Shown: in pieces, positions 33,651 through 45,100 of the stretch
Layout of the letters: every line of letters starts with the position of its first letter
Position numbering within the stretch: the first letter of the stretch is position 1
NCBI RefSeq assembly: GCF_029873635.1
Contig: NC_080423.1
Location: forward strand, 101,184,991-101,248,990
DNA from: Malania oleifera
Lineage: Eukaryota; Streptophyta; Magnoliopsida; Santalales; Ximeniaceae
DNA: 64,000 bases
Direction: 5' to 3'
Translations under genes and position numbers: made by a program
The notes under the pieces: model-generated
Database searches by the model: none
What the model saw: only the letters and a program-made list of their open reading frames with translations
What the model was told of the DNA's origin: nothing

Positions 33651-35251
33651 TTAAGAACGAGGATAAATTGCAAAATAGGTTTGGACAATAGTCAAAACAA
33701 TAACAAAAATAGCGACCAAGAAGGCAACCACACTCCATGGGGTACTGAAATGGTCGTGTACTACTTGAGCAACCCATGTATTAATCTGTTTGTCATAGTG
33801 ATTCTGAATTTTATTAATGACTTCTTCCAGCAAATACAAATTCCACATCGTCTCTGCTCCCGTATCAATGAACATTTTTACCACCTCTTCGTCGCTGCTT
33901 TGGTAGTGGCGGATCAATTTTTGGGATCGCAACTCTCTTACATCTTCGACTCCATCGATCAAACAATCCATGAAAAATATGTAGGTTGAAACTTCGAGCT
34001 TAGTAGGCGTGTTCGGGGCTGTTTCATAGGCGATGATGTTAAAAAAGACATGCTTGGCATATGGACCAATAGTTATTTGTGGGAGCTTTAGCTCTGCATA
34101 AAGGAAGTGAGAAACAAAACTAATATCTGTCACGAAATTTGTATTGCTAGGTTTGCAATGGATCCCTTTTCTTTTTATCTCAATTGCGGAACGAAAGAAG
34201 TGTTGCCGTAGACGAAATTCTTTTTTGCCCCCGTCTTTGGGACTTCTAGTTTGATCACTATTGCTTTTTATATCAAAAATCAATTTCGATCGCAAGATTT
34301 GTAGGAGATGCAGGAACTTGTCACCTATGAATAAAATCATAAAATGAGTAACAATAATTTAAGAAAAACTACATGAAACCAATGGGAAAAAAATCAGGAG
34401 AAGATTTTTTCACAATTGATGTGGCCTTTTCACATTTGCTAACCATTTCAAACGCAACTAACTTTGACATATCACAGGATTAAAAAATTCTTGTAGTGTA
34501 CAGAGTTTTGGCTTTGGTTACCTTCATTTCCCCGCCATGTCGCTCTTCTTTTGGCAAATCCCAAATAAAAATTGAGTCTGGAATTAATGAGACCTTCTCC
34601 TCCATCTTCTGGGTACATCAAGTCCATGAAAGCTTGGAGAACTACAAAAGGGAGCTGGTTCTCCAGTAAAATAATGTCAGTGAACAGTGCAGATGCACTC
34701 TTACGACCCAAATGTCTATAGAACAAAGAAGGATGCTCCCAAAAATGCAAAATGAAACAACCATCGAGGAACATCATCTTCAAGAACGCATCGTCGTCGT
34801 AGTTGTTGATTGAATCCTCAAGGTAGCAACTCTTTGCCTCCGCTAAGACCTCTGAGATCTTCTCTGAGATCTTCTTGTAGAAATCCTCAGGGCGACGCCG
34901 GGTCAACTCGAAAGCCACTCTGGGCTTAAGGTCTTCTGCTGCTTTCAGCTCTTCTTTGCCGTGGTGGTAAGGGCCAATGGAAACCACAGCAGGGTCGAAG
35001 AACCTGTCGTTATCCTTTCTCTGCCGCATCCGCTGAGAGACCTTTTGCATTTGGGGCTCCTGCCGCTGAGCATCACTGTGGTTGCGGCCTTGGTCGATTA
35101 CGGACCCAATTAAACACTTATCCAAGACATTAGCATTATTTTCGATGATGCCGCCTGCGGCTGCAGCTGCAGCTGCCACCACAGAGGGACCAGAGTGATC
35201 TCCATTTAGCATTCCCTCCTCCATGGACTCCAAATCCTGAATTTCTGCCAT
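33651..35251 (-). CDS. DUF247 family membrane protein (two exons, 467 codons)
   Basis: Exon 1 is 35251-34522 and exon 2 is 34324-33651. The donor (GAAG|GTAACC) and acceptor (TTCATAG|GTGAC) join in frame to give a 467-residue protein, a normal length for the family. Signature segments: VSIGPYHHG (residues ~90-98), MMFLDGCFILHF (~159-170), DIILLENQLPFVVLQ (~192-206), ELKLPQITIG in the second half, and a C-terminal transmembrane helix WSVVAFLVAIFVIVLTIV (~441-458). Seven alanines at ~26-32 come from a GCX-rich stretch. No stops or frameshifts were seen, so it looks intact. DUF247 proteins are plant membrane proteins of largely unknown biochemical role; some grass members act at self-incompatibility loci. 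Remnants of relatives lie on both sides. The intron continues open for a few codons, giving a false longer exon-1 frame. Confidence 0.92.
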
Positions 35252-35313
35252 TACAATTACCCCTGACCCTGAACAACAATTCTTACCCTCACGCCCATGC
35301 TTCGCAGTCTTCT

Positions 35314-35321
35314 CTTATATA
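35314..35321 (-). promoter_or_regulatory. probable TATA box of the DUF247 gene
   Basis: Minus strand TATATAAG in GTGTATATAAGAGAAG, about 65 bp upstream of the start codon at 35251. The distance fits a plant promoter with a short leader. Confidence 0.55.
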
Positions 35322-35720
35322 CACGCACCAATGGTTGGGGAGATTCACATTATGTTTGGTGGGTGAGAAATTGGTACTATAGGCAGTTGTCGACAACGCA
35401 TTTTGTCCCATTATTACACATAAAAAATAAATAAATTTTATTACCGTATATCATAATAAAAAATATAAATACATAAATAAGTACAAAAAATGTTAACTAC
35501 AAATACAAAGAAAAGGATAATAATAAAAAACTCCAAAATACATGTGTCTGAGAATTATCCTATGACAGAGAACATGTGGGAGGTTGGAGCCCGTTTGGTG
35601 CCTCAAGATGTCAAATTAAAACTGATAACTGCAGGATCCTTAGCGGCCTGGAGAACTGTGGGGGTGGAGGTTATTGAGTTCATATTAGTTAATTCTAAGG
35701 CCCATTTATTTTTTTGACTC
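35322..35720. other. DUF247 upstream region
   Basis: Promoter-side intergenic DNA. A small plus-strand frame (35490-35717) has no recognisable product. Confidence 0.5.
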
Positions 35721-35734
35721 CATTAGTACTATTG

Positions 35735-35947
35735 TTTTTTTTTTGGATTACCCACCGGGTTTCTACCTGTCCGTTTTACGGTCCGCGTGACTAATCCCAC
35801 GCCCCTTGAAGCCGATCCCACAACTCCAAATGGAAGTAAATTTCAGGAATTCAATGAAGGAAACGAGCCCGAAAGGGTTTGAACATTTGATCTCGTGAGA
35901 GGCACTCCCGCAGCTCGCACTACCACATGAACCACACCCTGGGAGTT
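35735..35947 (-). mobile_element. tRNA-derived SINE (Au-like) with 14-bp target-site duplication
   Basis: Minus strand: head GGTGTGGTTCATGTGGTAG (A-box-like), TGTTCAAACCC (B-box-like), tail GGGGCGTGGGATTAGTCACG and a terminal A run (T run 35735-35744 on +). Flanks CATTAGTACTATTG (35721-35734) and CATTATTACTATTG (35948-35961) differ at one base and form the target-site duplication. The GTGGGATTAGTC motif is typical of Au SINEs (family knowledge). RNA polymerase III would transcribe such an element. Confidence 0.85.
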
Positions 35948-36092
35948 CATTATTACTATTGTTGCTGTTCTTGTTGGTGGTGATGATGGTGCTGCTGCTG
36001 CTGTTGTTTTTACATTTCTTCATATTGATCTTTTAGAATATAAGAAGGTCGAAGACAGAGAGCTCAAGCATCTGAGCTTGAGTCTTAAATAT

Positions 36093-37350
36093 GAGAAGAT
36101 TGAAACCTACTTTAAGGCTTCAAAACTTTGAATAGTCTAAATAAATAAATTTAAATTTAAATTTTCCTTTCAATTTGACAAAAAGACAAGTTTTGAAAAG
36201 GAAACTATAGGCATCTCAAAAATTCAATATTGATGTTTATGAAATTTTTAATTCCTTATTTGGAAGTATAGCGTGAAGGTTGAAATTCATTCTTAGGTCC
36301 ATTTGGAACTCAAAAAATATTAGGAAAAGAAAAAATATATATAAAGGAATCCTCATTTTCATGTTCAGTTACCAAGAAAAATGAGAAAGAAAATAAAAAG
36401 TATATTAAATCTATAAATAAAATTTAATTTTACACATTATTAATATTTTATTTTTTTCAAATTTTTAGTCATATTAAAATACTCAGCGCATGTACCAATC
36501 TTTATGTTCAAGAGCTTTACCTCTGCATTAAAAAAGTAAGAAACAAAACTAATATTTGTCAGATAACTAATATTGCTAGCCTTTTATAGATCCCTTTGAA
36601 ATAAATTTTAGGAAAAAAACCACTTTTCTTCAAAAATCTATTGACTTAGTTTGGGAAAGAAACCATTTTTCATATCCTTGCTAGCCATTTTGTTGATGCA
36701 ATTTTTGAATGAGATTAGATGCTGCTCCCATACATCCAACTAAAAAATAAAAAGGGTGCTCAAGTCAAATTAGTCTTGAAGACAAGTCTAACCTTCTAGG
36801 TGTAATCCTATCCTAGCTTGATCCACATAGGCTTATCAATTCTTCCCATAGTTCAGTTTAGCCTATGCCTCTGGGAGCAAACTTCTAGAGTTCATCTCTT
36901 CATGCAACAACACGTTTAATTACCACACTTCACGTTTGCTTTGTGAAATGAAATGGTTGAGATTTGGGTGCTGAAAGAAAAATGAAATAAATTTCATTTC
37001 ATTCCGATGTACCATCTACCAAATGAATACAAATGATGTACTCAAAACACATGAATCTAACTTTTTTTAATTACTAACATAGTAACTGTTAGATTACAAT
37101 TACTATTAGGACAAAACGCATGAACTTCTAACATAATTTTATTTAAATAAACAAAAAAAATTCTCGTAAGTTTCTTAACAGTTAAAACAAACAAAATCTC
37201 TCTAAATTTTATTTTTAGACACTTATACCCTAATATTAATTTACACCCAAGCCCAAAAAGAGAAAGAGTACATTTAGTTGTGAAAAACTTTCCCTATTTT
37301 CTATTTTTAAATTTTTTTAAAAATTATAAAATATTTAGCTTATTTTTTAA
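36093..37350. repeat. segmental duplication, copy B, with DUF247 exon relic
   Basis: Second copy of the segment at 3663-5012. It includes the decayed DUF247 exon 2 piece at about 36478-36600 (GAGCTTTACCTCTGCAT at 36511). It ends exactly where copia-3 leader sequence begins (37351). Confidence 0.82.
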
Positions 37351-37368
37351 TTCAGTAGTCGTACAATG

Positions 37369-37535
37369 ACACGTCATTAGCCATATAGTGTCACGTCAGC
37401 AATCGAGACGCAAGTGGGCTCCATAGGAGGTGGGCCCCAATGACACCTCAGCAAGTGGGACCCACAGGCACATCAGCAGGTGGGCCCCACAGGAGGTCGG
37501 ACCGTCACCACGTCAGCAGGGTGACCACAGCACCA
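37369..37535 (+). repeat. degenerate GC-rich repeats in the copia-3 leader
   Basis: Several variants of CACGTCAGCAGGTGGGCCCCAC followed by AGGAGGT-type sequence, spaced irregularly upstream of gag. Non-coding. Confidence 0.7.
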
Positions 37536-37768
37536 CGTCATCAAACGGCATCAATGGCCGTTAACGCCGTCAGGTATTTCTGTTAACGGAGGAATATTCC
37601 GTTAAAATTAACAGAATAGTTGACTTTTGTTGACTAGTTTGACTGAGAGTTTGACTGAGCTTTTCGAAACCATTTCGAGTCGATTTTTTGAGCGGCTTGA
37701 ACCATTTCTAAGGTTTTTGGCCATTTCAAAGCCATTGGTGGTGTCCGTTTTGTGAGAATTGAAGCAGA

Positions 37769-39019
37769 ATGGCAGATATTGGCACTTCAAAGTTTGAGAT
37801 GCAGAAGTTCGATGGGCGGAACAACTTTTGCTTATGGCAGAACACAATGAAGGACATTTTGGTTCATCAAGACTTGATCAAGCCGTTGATCAGGAAGAAG
37901 CTAGACGATTTCAAAGATGATGACTAGACCGAATTAAAGATGAAGATGGTCAGTACAATCCGATTGTGTCTAGAAAATGAAGTTAAATATTCGGTGTTAG
38001 ACGAAACTTCACCAATGGAGCTCTGGAAGAAATTGGAGCAAAGGTATATGTTAAAGTCCCTTACCTATAAATTGTTTCTGAAAAAGAAACAGTATCAACT
38101 TCGAATGAACGAGGGAAGCGGTCTTTTTTATCACATAAACGACTACAACAAGATTTTGACCCAATTGTTGAGCCTTGGCATAAAGATTGATGAAGAGGAT
38201 AAGGCGCTTCAACTATTATCGTCTCTACTAGCTTCATTTGATGGTCTGGTAACTACATTGCTCATGGGGAAGGAAGCCTTGAAGTTGGATGATGTGATGG
38301 CATCACTTCAAGATTCTGAGACATTAAGAAAGCCAATTGTGGCGTCTCGTGAGCAAGCTTTAGTGGCTAATAGTGAGAGACAAGGAAGAAGCAAAGATCG
38401 AAAGTTCGGAGGTAAGCAATGGCATTCGAAATCAAAAGGACGAGATACGAGCGAGGTCGTATGTTACTGTTCTGATAAAAAGGGGCACTTCAAGAGGGAC
38501 TACGAGGATCAAAAAAGATACGAAGAAGAAAAGAAGACACAGGACGGTGTCAATGTATCGGAACATGCCACATGGCATGGTAATGACGAGGCCCTTGTAA
38601 CAGTGAGTAGCTCACATCAACAAATCAGTCGAAGAAATGTGCAGTGTCGATACTGTAAAAAGTACGGCCATATGAAGAGAGAGTGCCGGAACTTGATGAA
38701 GAAGAACATGAATGCTCATGGAAGTTTAAACAATAATGGATGGGTTTTGGACTCTGGGAGTTCAGTTCATGTTTGTTTTAAGAAAGAATTTTTTCTTTCT
38801 TTCAAAGAAGTTCACGGTACGGTATCACTCGGTGACGGGTCTTCATGCGATGTCAGAGGGATTGGATCTGTGAAGCTGAAGACGCCTGTCGGAGCGGTCC
38901 GTATTTTGGATGACGTTAACCTCGTTTCAAGGATGCGAAGAAATTTGATCTCCCTTAGTCGGTTGGATTCTAAGGGTTGCCAAATCTCTGTCGCAGGTGG
39001 AGCTATGGAAGTGATCTAA
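37769..39019 (+). pseudogene. copia-3 gag-protease (one internal stop)
   Basis: From ATG 37769 (MADIGTSKFEMQKFDGRNNF) the frame is open to 39019 except for a TAG at 37925-37927, at a position where relatives usually have Trp. Domains: gag (SPMELWKKLEQRYMLKS; DYNKILTQLLSLGIK), a damaged first knuckle (CYCSDKKGHFKRDYE), a good second CCHC (CRYCKKYGHMKRECRN, about 38644-38691) and the protease active site WVLDSGSSVHVC (about 38741-38776). It stops before the pre-integrase domain. Nearly intact compared with the other retroelements here. Confidence 0.9.
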
Positions 39020-39290
39020 TGTGACTCAATAATATTTACTGAGAAGGAGTCTCGTGGGATGTATCACTTGATAGGAACCACAGTGGTTGGTGGTTTAACC
39101 TGAGATGATGATAGCGGTACATAGTCAGAAATGAACAGATGAGTTCGGTTTGCCAATGAAGAAGGTGGTACTCTCTGCAAGGTTCATACGTTTGAACCAA
39201 CTTATGAAGACTTGCATTGATCGAGTTTGTGTCAAGGTGGAGCTGCGGACTTGGGAGTTGATACTCGTCAAGGTGGAGATTGTTAGGATG
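39020..39290 (+). other. copia-3 internal remnant and polypurine tract
   Basis: Short decayed remainder of pol; MYHLIGTTVVGG-like pre-integrase residues are readable at about 39060. It ends in AAGGTGGAGAT just before the LTR. The rest of pol is deleted. Confidence 0.7.
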
Positions 39291-39774
39291 TGTGGCTCGT
39301 ATGTGTGTTGGCAGTTGCACCCAGCTGAAATTGTTGAAGTTGGAGATGGATGGCCACCAACAATCTGCCTACCACCTTTGATTTGCAGTAGCCTTACTTG
39401 ACTTCTTCCCCCTCCCATGTGTATATATATGTGTTTGTAATTGTGTGTGTGTGGTGTGGTGAGTTGCAGCTGAGTGCAACAAAGTTGCAGTGTGTGTGTG
39501 CATGCAGAGAGCTGCATTGTGAGAGTTCAGAGAGCTGGGTTGCAGAGAGTGTGTGGTGTTGTGTTGTGAGGCAGAGTGAAGAGAGAGTGAGAGAGGAGTT
39601 GAGGGCAATAACCTCCTCCTTCTCCTTGTGTAATTCTCTCGGTGATTATAGTGGATTTGTGCTCTTCTGTGGACGTAGGTCACAGTAGACCGAACCACGT
39701 AAATCTAGTGTTCCATTCTTGTTTGTATATTTTTGCTTGTGTGCGATTGTTGCTCATAGATCTACCCTCCAACA
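39291..39774 (+). repeat. copia-3 3' LTR (484 bp)
   Basis: Starts TGTTAGGATGTGTGGCTCG and ends CTACCCTCCAACA. It includes a TG-rich stretch (39417-39460). The open frames on both strands here are shadows. The DNA immediately after is DUF247 pseudogene sequence. Confidence 0.85.
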
Positions 39775-40129
39775 AGGGCGACGTTCGGTCTCAGCGACAA
39801 ACTCCAAAGCCACTCTAGGCTTAAGCTCTTCTGTTGTTCTCAGCTCTTCTTTACTGTTGTAGTAAGGGCTGATGGAAACCACAGCAAGGTCGAAGAACCT
39901 GTCGTTCTCCTTTCTCTGCCGCATCAGCGGGTAGACCTTTTGCATTTGGGGCTTCTGTAGCAGAAGCTCTCTATGTTTGAGGTCTTGGTGGATTATGGAC
40001 CTTAAACCCTCATCCAAGATATTATCTTTCATTAATAAACTCTTCTTTGGCATGCAGAGATGAAGCTGAAGTAGTGTGATATGCTTTTACTCCCTCCTCC
40101 ATGGACACCAAATCATTGCCTTCCCCCAT
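39775..40129 (-). pseudogene. DUF247 5'-end pseudogene, cut by copia-3 LTR
   Basis: Minus strand from an ATG at 40129 (MGEGNDLVSMEEG, parallel to MAEIQDLESMEEG of the intact gene), then a frameshift, then MQKVYPLMRQRKENDRFFDL, AVVSISPYYNSKEEL and LKPRVALEFVAETERRP. It stops being homologous exactly at the LTR, at the position equivalent to residue ~120 of the intact protein. Clear paralogue or duplicate of the 33651-35251 gene. Confidence 0.9.
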
Positions 40130-40506
40130 GGTAATTGCCTCTGATGATCAACTCTTACTATTTATGTCGAGTGTTCATAGACTAATAAAATGAGCCAAAT
40201 CCTTAGAACAAGAATCTTTGGTCACCTATAAAATGACAAAATATGAACTTTGGATCACATGGATGACTAAATCTTTGGATAAGGTATTCACCTTCACTCA
40301 TTCATGCATGGACCCTTTTTGTTTCTCTTGGTCCACTCTCCATATTTTCATATTAAAAGTTTAAAACCAACAATTATTGACCCCAATTTAGATAACTATT
40401 GGAGAAATTATTCTTTATACTCCAGGTATACCAGTTACACTCCCACCATCCAATTGGTAAATTCCATTCAATTTTGGTTATATGATCAACTAAAGGAACA
40501 CTTGAA
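40130..40506. other. intergenic DNA, nothing recognised
   Basis: AT-rich; it would have been the promoter side of the DUF247 pseudogene. No gene seen. Confidence 0.5.
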
Positions 40507-40735
40507 ACCCTCGGGCACTGGCTCAGGTGGCAAGGACAAACCCGGACGTGCCTATGACCCAAGTAAGCGTCCCGGGTTCGATTCCTATTTCGTTGAGCAA
40601 ATCTTGATTTACCTCCCTGCAGGGCCTTGGGGTGAGAACCGTGGGGCGTGGGATTAGTCTCTACTGTAGTGCATCCCAAGGCTTGCTTTGGTAGATGCCG
40701 ACAAAGGACACCAGGCGTTAAAAAAAAAAAAAAAA
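40507..40735 (+). mobile_element. tRNA-derived SINE (Au-like)
   Basis: Head CTGGCTCAGGTGGCAAGG (A-box-like) and GGGTTCGATTCC (B box, about 40574), body GAGAACCGTGGGGCGTGGGA with GGATTAGTCTCTACTG, and a 16-nt A tail (40720-40735). It shares the GTGGGATTAGTC motif with the SINE at 35735. No clear target-site duplication. The plus frame 40304-40657 and minus frame 40374-40679 across it are not genes. Confidence 0.82.
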
Positions 40736-42185
40736 TCCAACATGCCCAACATTTTTCTTAATGATAAAATTGTGAATTGCCAAATCAAAAATAAGGTCAC
40801 CTCGCATACTTTTTCATGTCACATGCTCTAAATTCTTATTACAACAAAAGATACATTTTTTACAATTTCAAAAAAAAAAAAAAAAAACACTTCTGTTTGG
40901 GTTTAAATACTTATAGGAAGTCTAAATATTTTTTAGACACTTATACCTTGGTATTAATTCACTTTCAAGACCACAAAAATATCCAAAAAGTCCGATGTAT
41001 TTTAAAAACTCATGAAGTCCACATTATTAGGCCTGGCCTTAGAAAACGACAATTATTATTATTATTATTATTATTAGATTTGTTGGGCAAACACAGGTCA
41101 TTTAATTTTGTGGGACCTGTTTTGTCCTTTTAGTAGTTTCCATATCCAAATTTTATAATTATATCTTCAATTGTTGATACCCAATTCATTTTTAAAAACA
41201 TATTAAATAGACAGTGTGGTCATAGCATGCCAACAAAATGTTCACTTAATCCCTTAATTAAATTTCGAGGTAATAATTAAGAATTAATAGAAAGAAATAC
41301 AAAGATAACAATAAACTTAAAAAGAAAATAAAGAATACACACACACGTGCACAAATTGAAAACAAGTGAACTCCATAAGCAACTCATGTTTCCTCTTTTT
41401 TTGGGCCTCCTAAAATTAAAATCTAAAATTTTGAGCATGAAGAATAGCTCATAGTTTAATTGTTGGAATGTCACCTAAAAGACATGTTTCCTCCTTTAAA
41501 CGTAGCTCAAAGTTCAATGGAGAGACGAAGGCTAACCCCCTGTCTACACCCTCTTTTGGATTTTATCACCTGCACAAATTAGAAGTATTTTGCCATTCTA
41601 GCCTTGTCGAAATTAAAACCATGGGGCAAAAATGCTCATACTCAATGTCAACATTTTCTTATCCACCTACTATGAAAAAACGTGTATTTCAGAGTCTTCG
41701 GCTTCAAGTTCATCCCAAAACCAATTTCACACAGAAATCAACAAAACCCTCTTGCCAAGAAGCTCAAAAAATGGGGATTCCCAGATATATTACACTGAAA
41801 TAACACTTCACTCATATATTACAAACAACACATTAGTCGGCACTCTCAGAAACTTCACATGAAAAGGACAAGAAAACGAGTGATCGGATGGGATTGGTTG
41901 GCAAAAGGAAGGAGATGCGAGAAAACTACAGCCTTGAACATGTTCCTATCAAGTTGAATTGGCTGTGAGAGGACAACAGAGCCAAAATCTACCTCATACA
42001 CAGACAGGGCAAATAGGCGACTGCAAGGAGCTAGGAAAAAAAAAAAAAAAATTCTGCTCTGGCTGCCTAAATTTTGTAACTGCATGGTTCCTCGAGGCCA
42101 AAAGGGCAAGGGGGGCCATGGAGTTCAAAAAATTTGCCGACCAAAAGAATGATTAATAGAATATCTAGTAGAACACTATTGCCTC
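40736..42185. other. intergenic DNA and TWD40-2 3' untranslated region
   Basis: No gene recognised. An (ATT)n run lies at 41055-41076. The last few hundred bases (to about 41800) should hold the 3' UTR of the minus-strand TWD40-2 gene. The plus frame 41468-41803 has no recognisable motif. Confidence 0.5.
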
Positions 42186-45100
42186 TCAAGCGAGTGGATC
42201 AGTCATGGGCAGCGTGGCAGGAACACTCATCCCCATAACATCTGCTGCCCCTTGGGGGGCAACTTCCTGTGGTGGTGTCCTACTTACAGATGTTGCTGAG
42301 ATACTTTCTGCAGGAGCAACCAAATTCGGGTCACTAGGTGATGGTGAAATAGTTTTACTCTCAGATGCTGGTTCACTCGACTCTGATACAGGCAGGGCAC
42401 TAGCTGCTGCAGGAGGAGGAGGTGCTTCTAATAGCAACGGCTTGCCTGGCTGTTGCTGCAAACTCTGAGTTGCAGGAGTAGGTTTCTTCGGAGCAGAAAG
42501 AAAAGCAGATAGAGATGTCATCCCTGGAGGGAGAATTTCAATTGGCGGTTTCTTTCCAGCTTCACCCAAACTTGTAAGCTTGGATTCTTCAAGGGAAGCT
42601 AGGAATGCAGCAGCAGCATCTGTTTTTGATGCTGGTGTCTGCTCAATCTCCCTCTGCAGCATTTTGTTCCATTCTTGGACCAAGTTCTTCAGTGATGGTC
42701 GCCCATGAGCCTGCAGGGTAATCATGAAGCTGGTCAGATCAAGTACAAAACACAAGATTAAAAATAAACAGCAGATAAACAATTTATACATGTGCATGGA
42801 GCACAGCCTCAGCAAGCATTCCAGTATCCTGCCATGCCTTCTCCATAAGAGCACTGTCTCCTAAAACTGCAGCTGAAAATGCTGCTTCACGTCCGGACCC
42901 AACAGATACCAAATTATTCACCAAACCCTGCAGGGAAATGCATGTAATTGCACATGAAGAAGAGTAACAGGGTCAAATGTAAAGTTGCAAACACATAACC
43001 AAGAAATTATATGTAAACATAACCAAGTAATCATAGCATTTCAACCATGCAATAAACAAACTGAACATAGCACCAAGAGAAGCACTAACTTTACAAAATT
43101 GAAATCTGATAACAATGCCAGGAGTAATCTCTACTTTCCTATGATAAATTGACTCCTGAAATTAATCAATAAATCCGGTTGTTGAAATCATCATCATACA
43201 TGGAGGTTGGGGCGGTTAAAATAAAAATAAATAAATAAATAAAAAGGCAACTGTTACATGAAATGATGGCTTAAAACTGAGATTATGAGAGTATAATCCC
43301 AAGAAATCTGAAAGCTGATACCATAACATCCATTGTGGTGATTGTTCCAATTTTTCTTCAATGGCCCAAATCTACATGATTAAGTTTAACTTCACATGCC
43401 TAGAAACACAAAAAGCAGGAATTTTGATCGCAAGGAAATGAACCCTAAATCTCCACAATCCCACACAAGCAAACCGGTAAATAGTAATTCATATAAACAA
43501 TTAGCAAAGTCCACTTGGAATCATTATAGATAGAAGGCTAAATATAGTGCCACAGATGTAAAGAAAGAAGTAGGTAACATTACAAATTTTAAAATTAAGT
43601 CAGTTGTAGGCTAAGAGCACAAAATATTATTCTTTTTTTTTTCTTTTTTAGTTTGGCTTGTGTTTATGCTCCTCAACTAGGCTTACCACTTACTTGAATT
43701 GAAAAACATTTTTTGAGAACATATGGGTAATATTATGAAAGGGATACCGCCCCATGAGAAAATTTTGCAAGAGTCGATTTAAATGGTCACATAGGAAAAG
43801 ATAATAAGAGTCATGAGAGGTTGCACACAAGGACAGGAAATGGAAAGAAAGTTCAGCAGGTGAAATGCTTTTAGAGCTTACTACATCCTATCATTGTCAA
43901 ACTGTACAAACATGTATTGAAGGAATATTACTTGCCAAAAAGAGAAATAAAATTAATACCTTTCAAGAGTGCACCAAATAAACAAAAAAAAAAATCAAGT
44001 CTTAAGTGGCCACTAGGTGATGTCAGCTACAAGAATCCTTATCCAATAATTCATGCAATCATGGACAATTTCCTTCAACAAATTCAGGGCTATTAAATCC
44101 TGACTATTTTATTCCAAGTTATTTTCGGTCTTACCCTACCCCTTCAAATGCCCCTCAACTAACTCACTTTTCCTCACTGGCGCACTACGTGGCCTATGTT
44201 GTAAGTGCCCAAACCATCTAAGTTGTTCGTCCCTTATCTTATCTCCAACAGAAGCTACGCCTAACTTACCGCGAACATGTTCATTCCTTATCTTATAACG
44301 TTATACCACTCATTCATCTTAGCATTCTCATCTCGATAGCTTTTATTTTTTGGATATGTTCTTTCTTAATCGCCCAACATTTTGATCCATATAACATAGT
44401 TGGTCTTACAACTTTCCTATAAAACTTTCTTTTTAATTTTAAGGGTATTCTATGATCACACGACATACTTAGGCACTTTTCCATTTTACTCAACATGTTT
44501 TAACTCTACGCATTACATCTTCCTCAATTTCACCTTCAGCTTGCATAATAGATCCAAGCTATCAAAATCTACTAGCGCTATTGATGTCTTCGTCATCAAG
44601 TTTAATTGTCTCCAATATTCCTTCTGCTATGACTGAAATTACATTTCATATATTCTGTTTTATTTCTACTTATCTTAAAGTCTCTAAATTATAAATTTTT
44701 TCTCCATAATTCTAACTAAGATTCTACTTCACCCTAGTTTCATCAATATCATCTGCAAACAGCATACACCATGAGACCTTCTTTTGAATACTCCTAGTCA
44801 GTTCATAAATCACTAAATCAAAAAAGATAAAGGCTCAAAACAAATCCTTGATGTACATCTATTATGATTGGAAATTCTCTAGTCTCTCCACCTATAGCCC
44901 TAACACTATCCCATCGCACATATCCTTAATGACATCAATATACCTCCTACCTAAACCTTTTTTTTCTAAGACCCACCCTAGAACTTCCCTAGGTACCCTA
45001 TCATACGCTTTCTCTAAGTCAATAAAAATCATATACAAGTATCACTTCTTTTCCCCAAACTTTTTCATTAATCTTTTTAAAAAATATATAGCTTCTATAG

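Larger units (their letters stand above)
37351..39774 (+). mobile_element. copia-3: 5'-truncated, gag-protease-only Copia element
   Basis: It consists of a leader (37351-37768), gag plus protease (37769-39019), about 270 bp of remnant, a PPT-like AGGTGGAGAT and one 3' LTR (39291-39774). There is no 5' LTR or PBS and no integrase, RT or RNase H. It lies between DUF247-related DNA on both sides. Confidence 0.88.

Noticed and set aside
33651-35251. DUF247 gene as a pseudogene because two separate frames appear
   Set aside because: A GT-AG intron (34325-34521) joins the two frames exactly in phase into a full-length protein.
35763-36023. Asn/Ser-rich 86-codon minus frame
   Set aside because: It runs through the SINE and a CTG/GTT repeat; no protein family.
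40304-40679. Two overlapping frames on opposite strands
   Set aside because: Both span the SINE at 40507-40735 and have no domain; shadows of the repeat.
41468-41862. Two overlapping plus-strand frames downstream of TWD40-2
   Set aside because: No motif, and they lie in the likely 3' UTR and terminator region of the opposite-strand gene.
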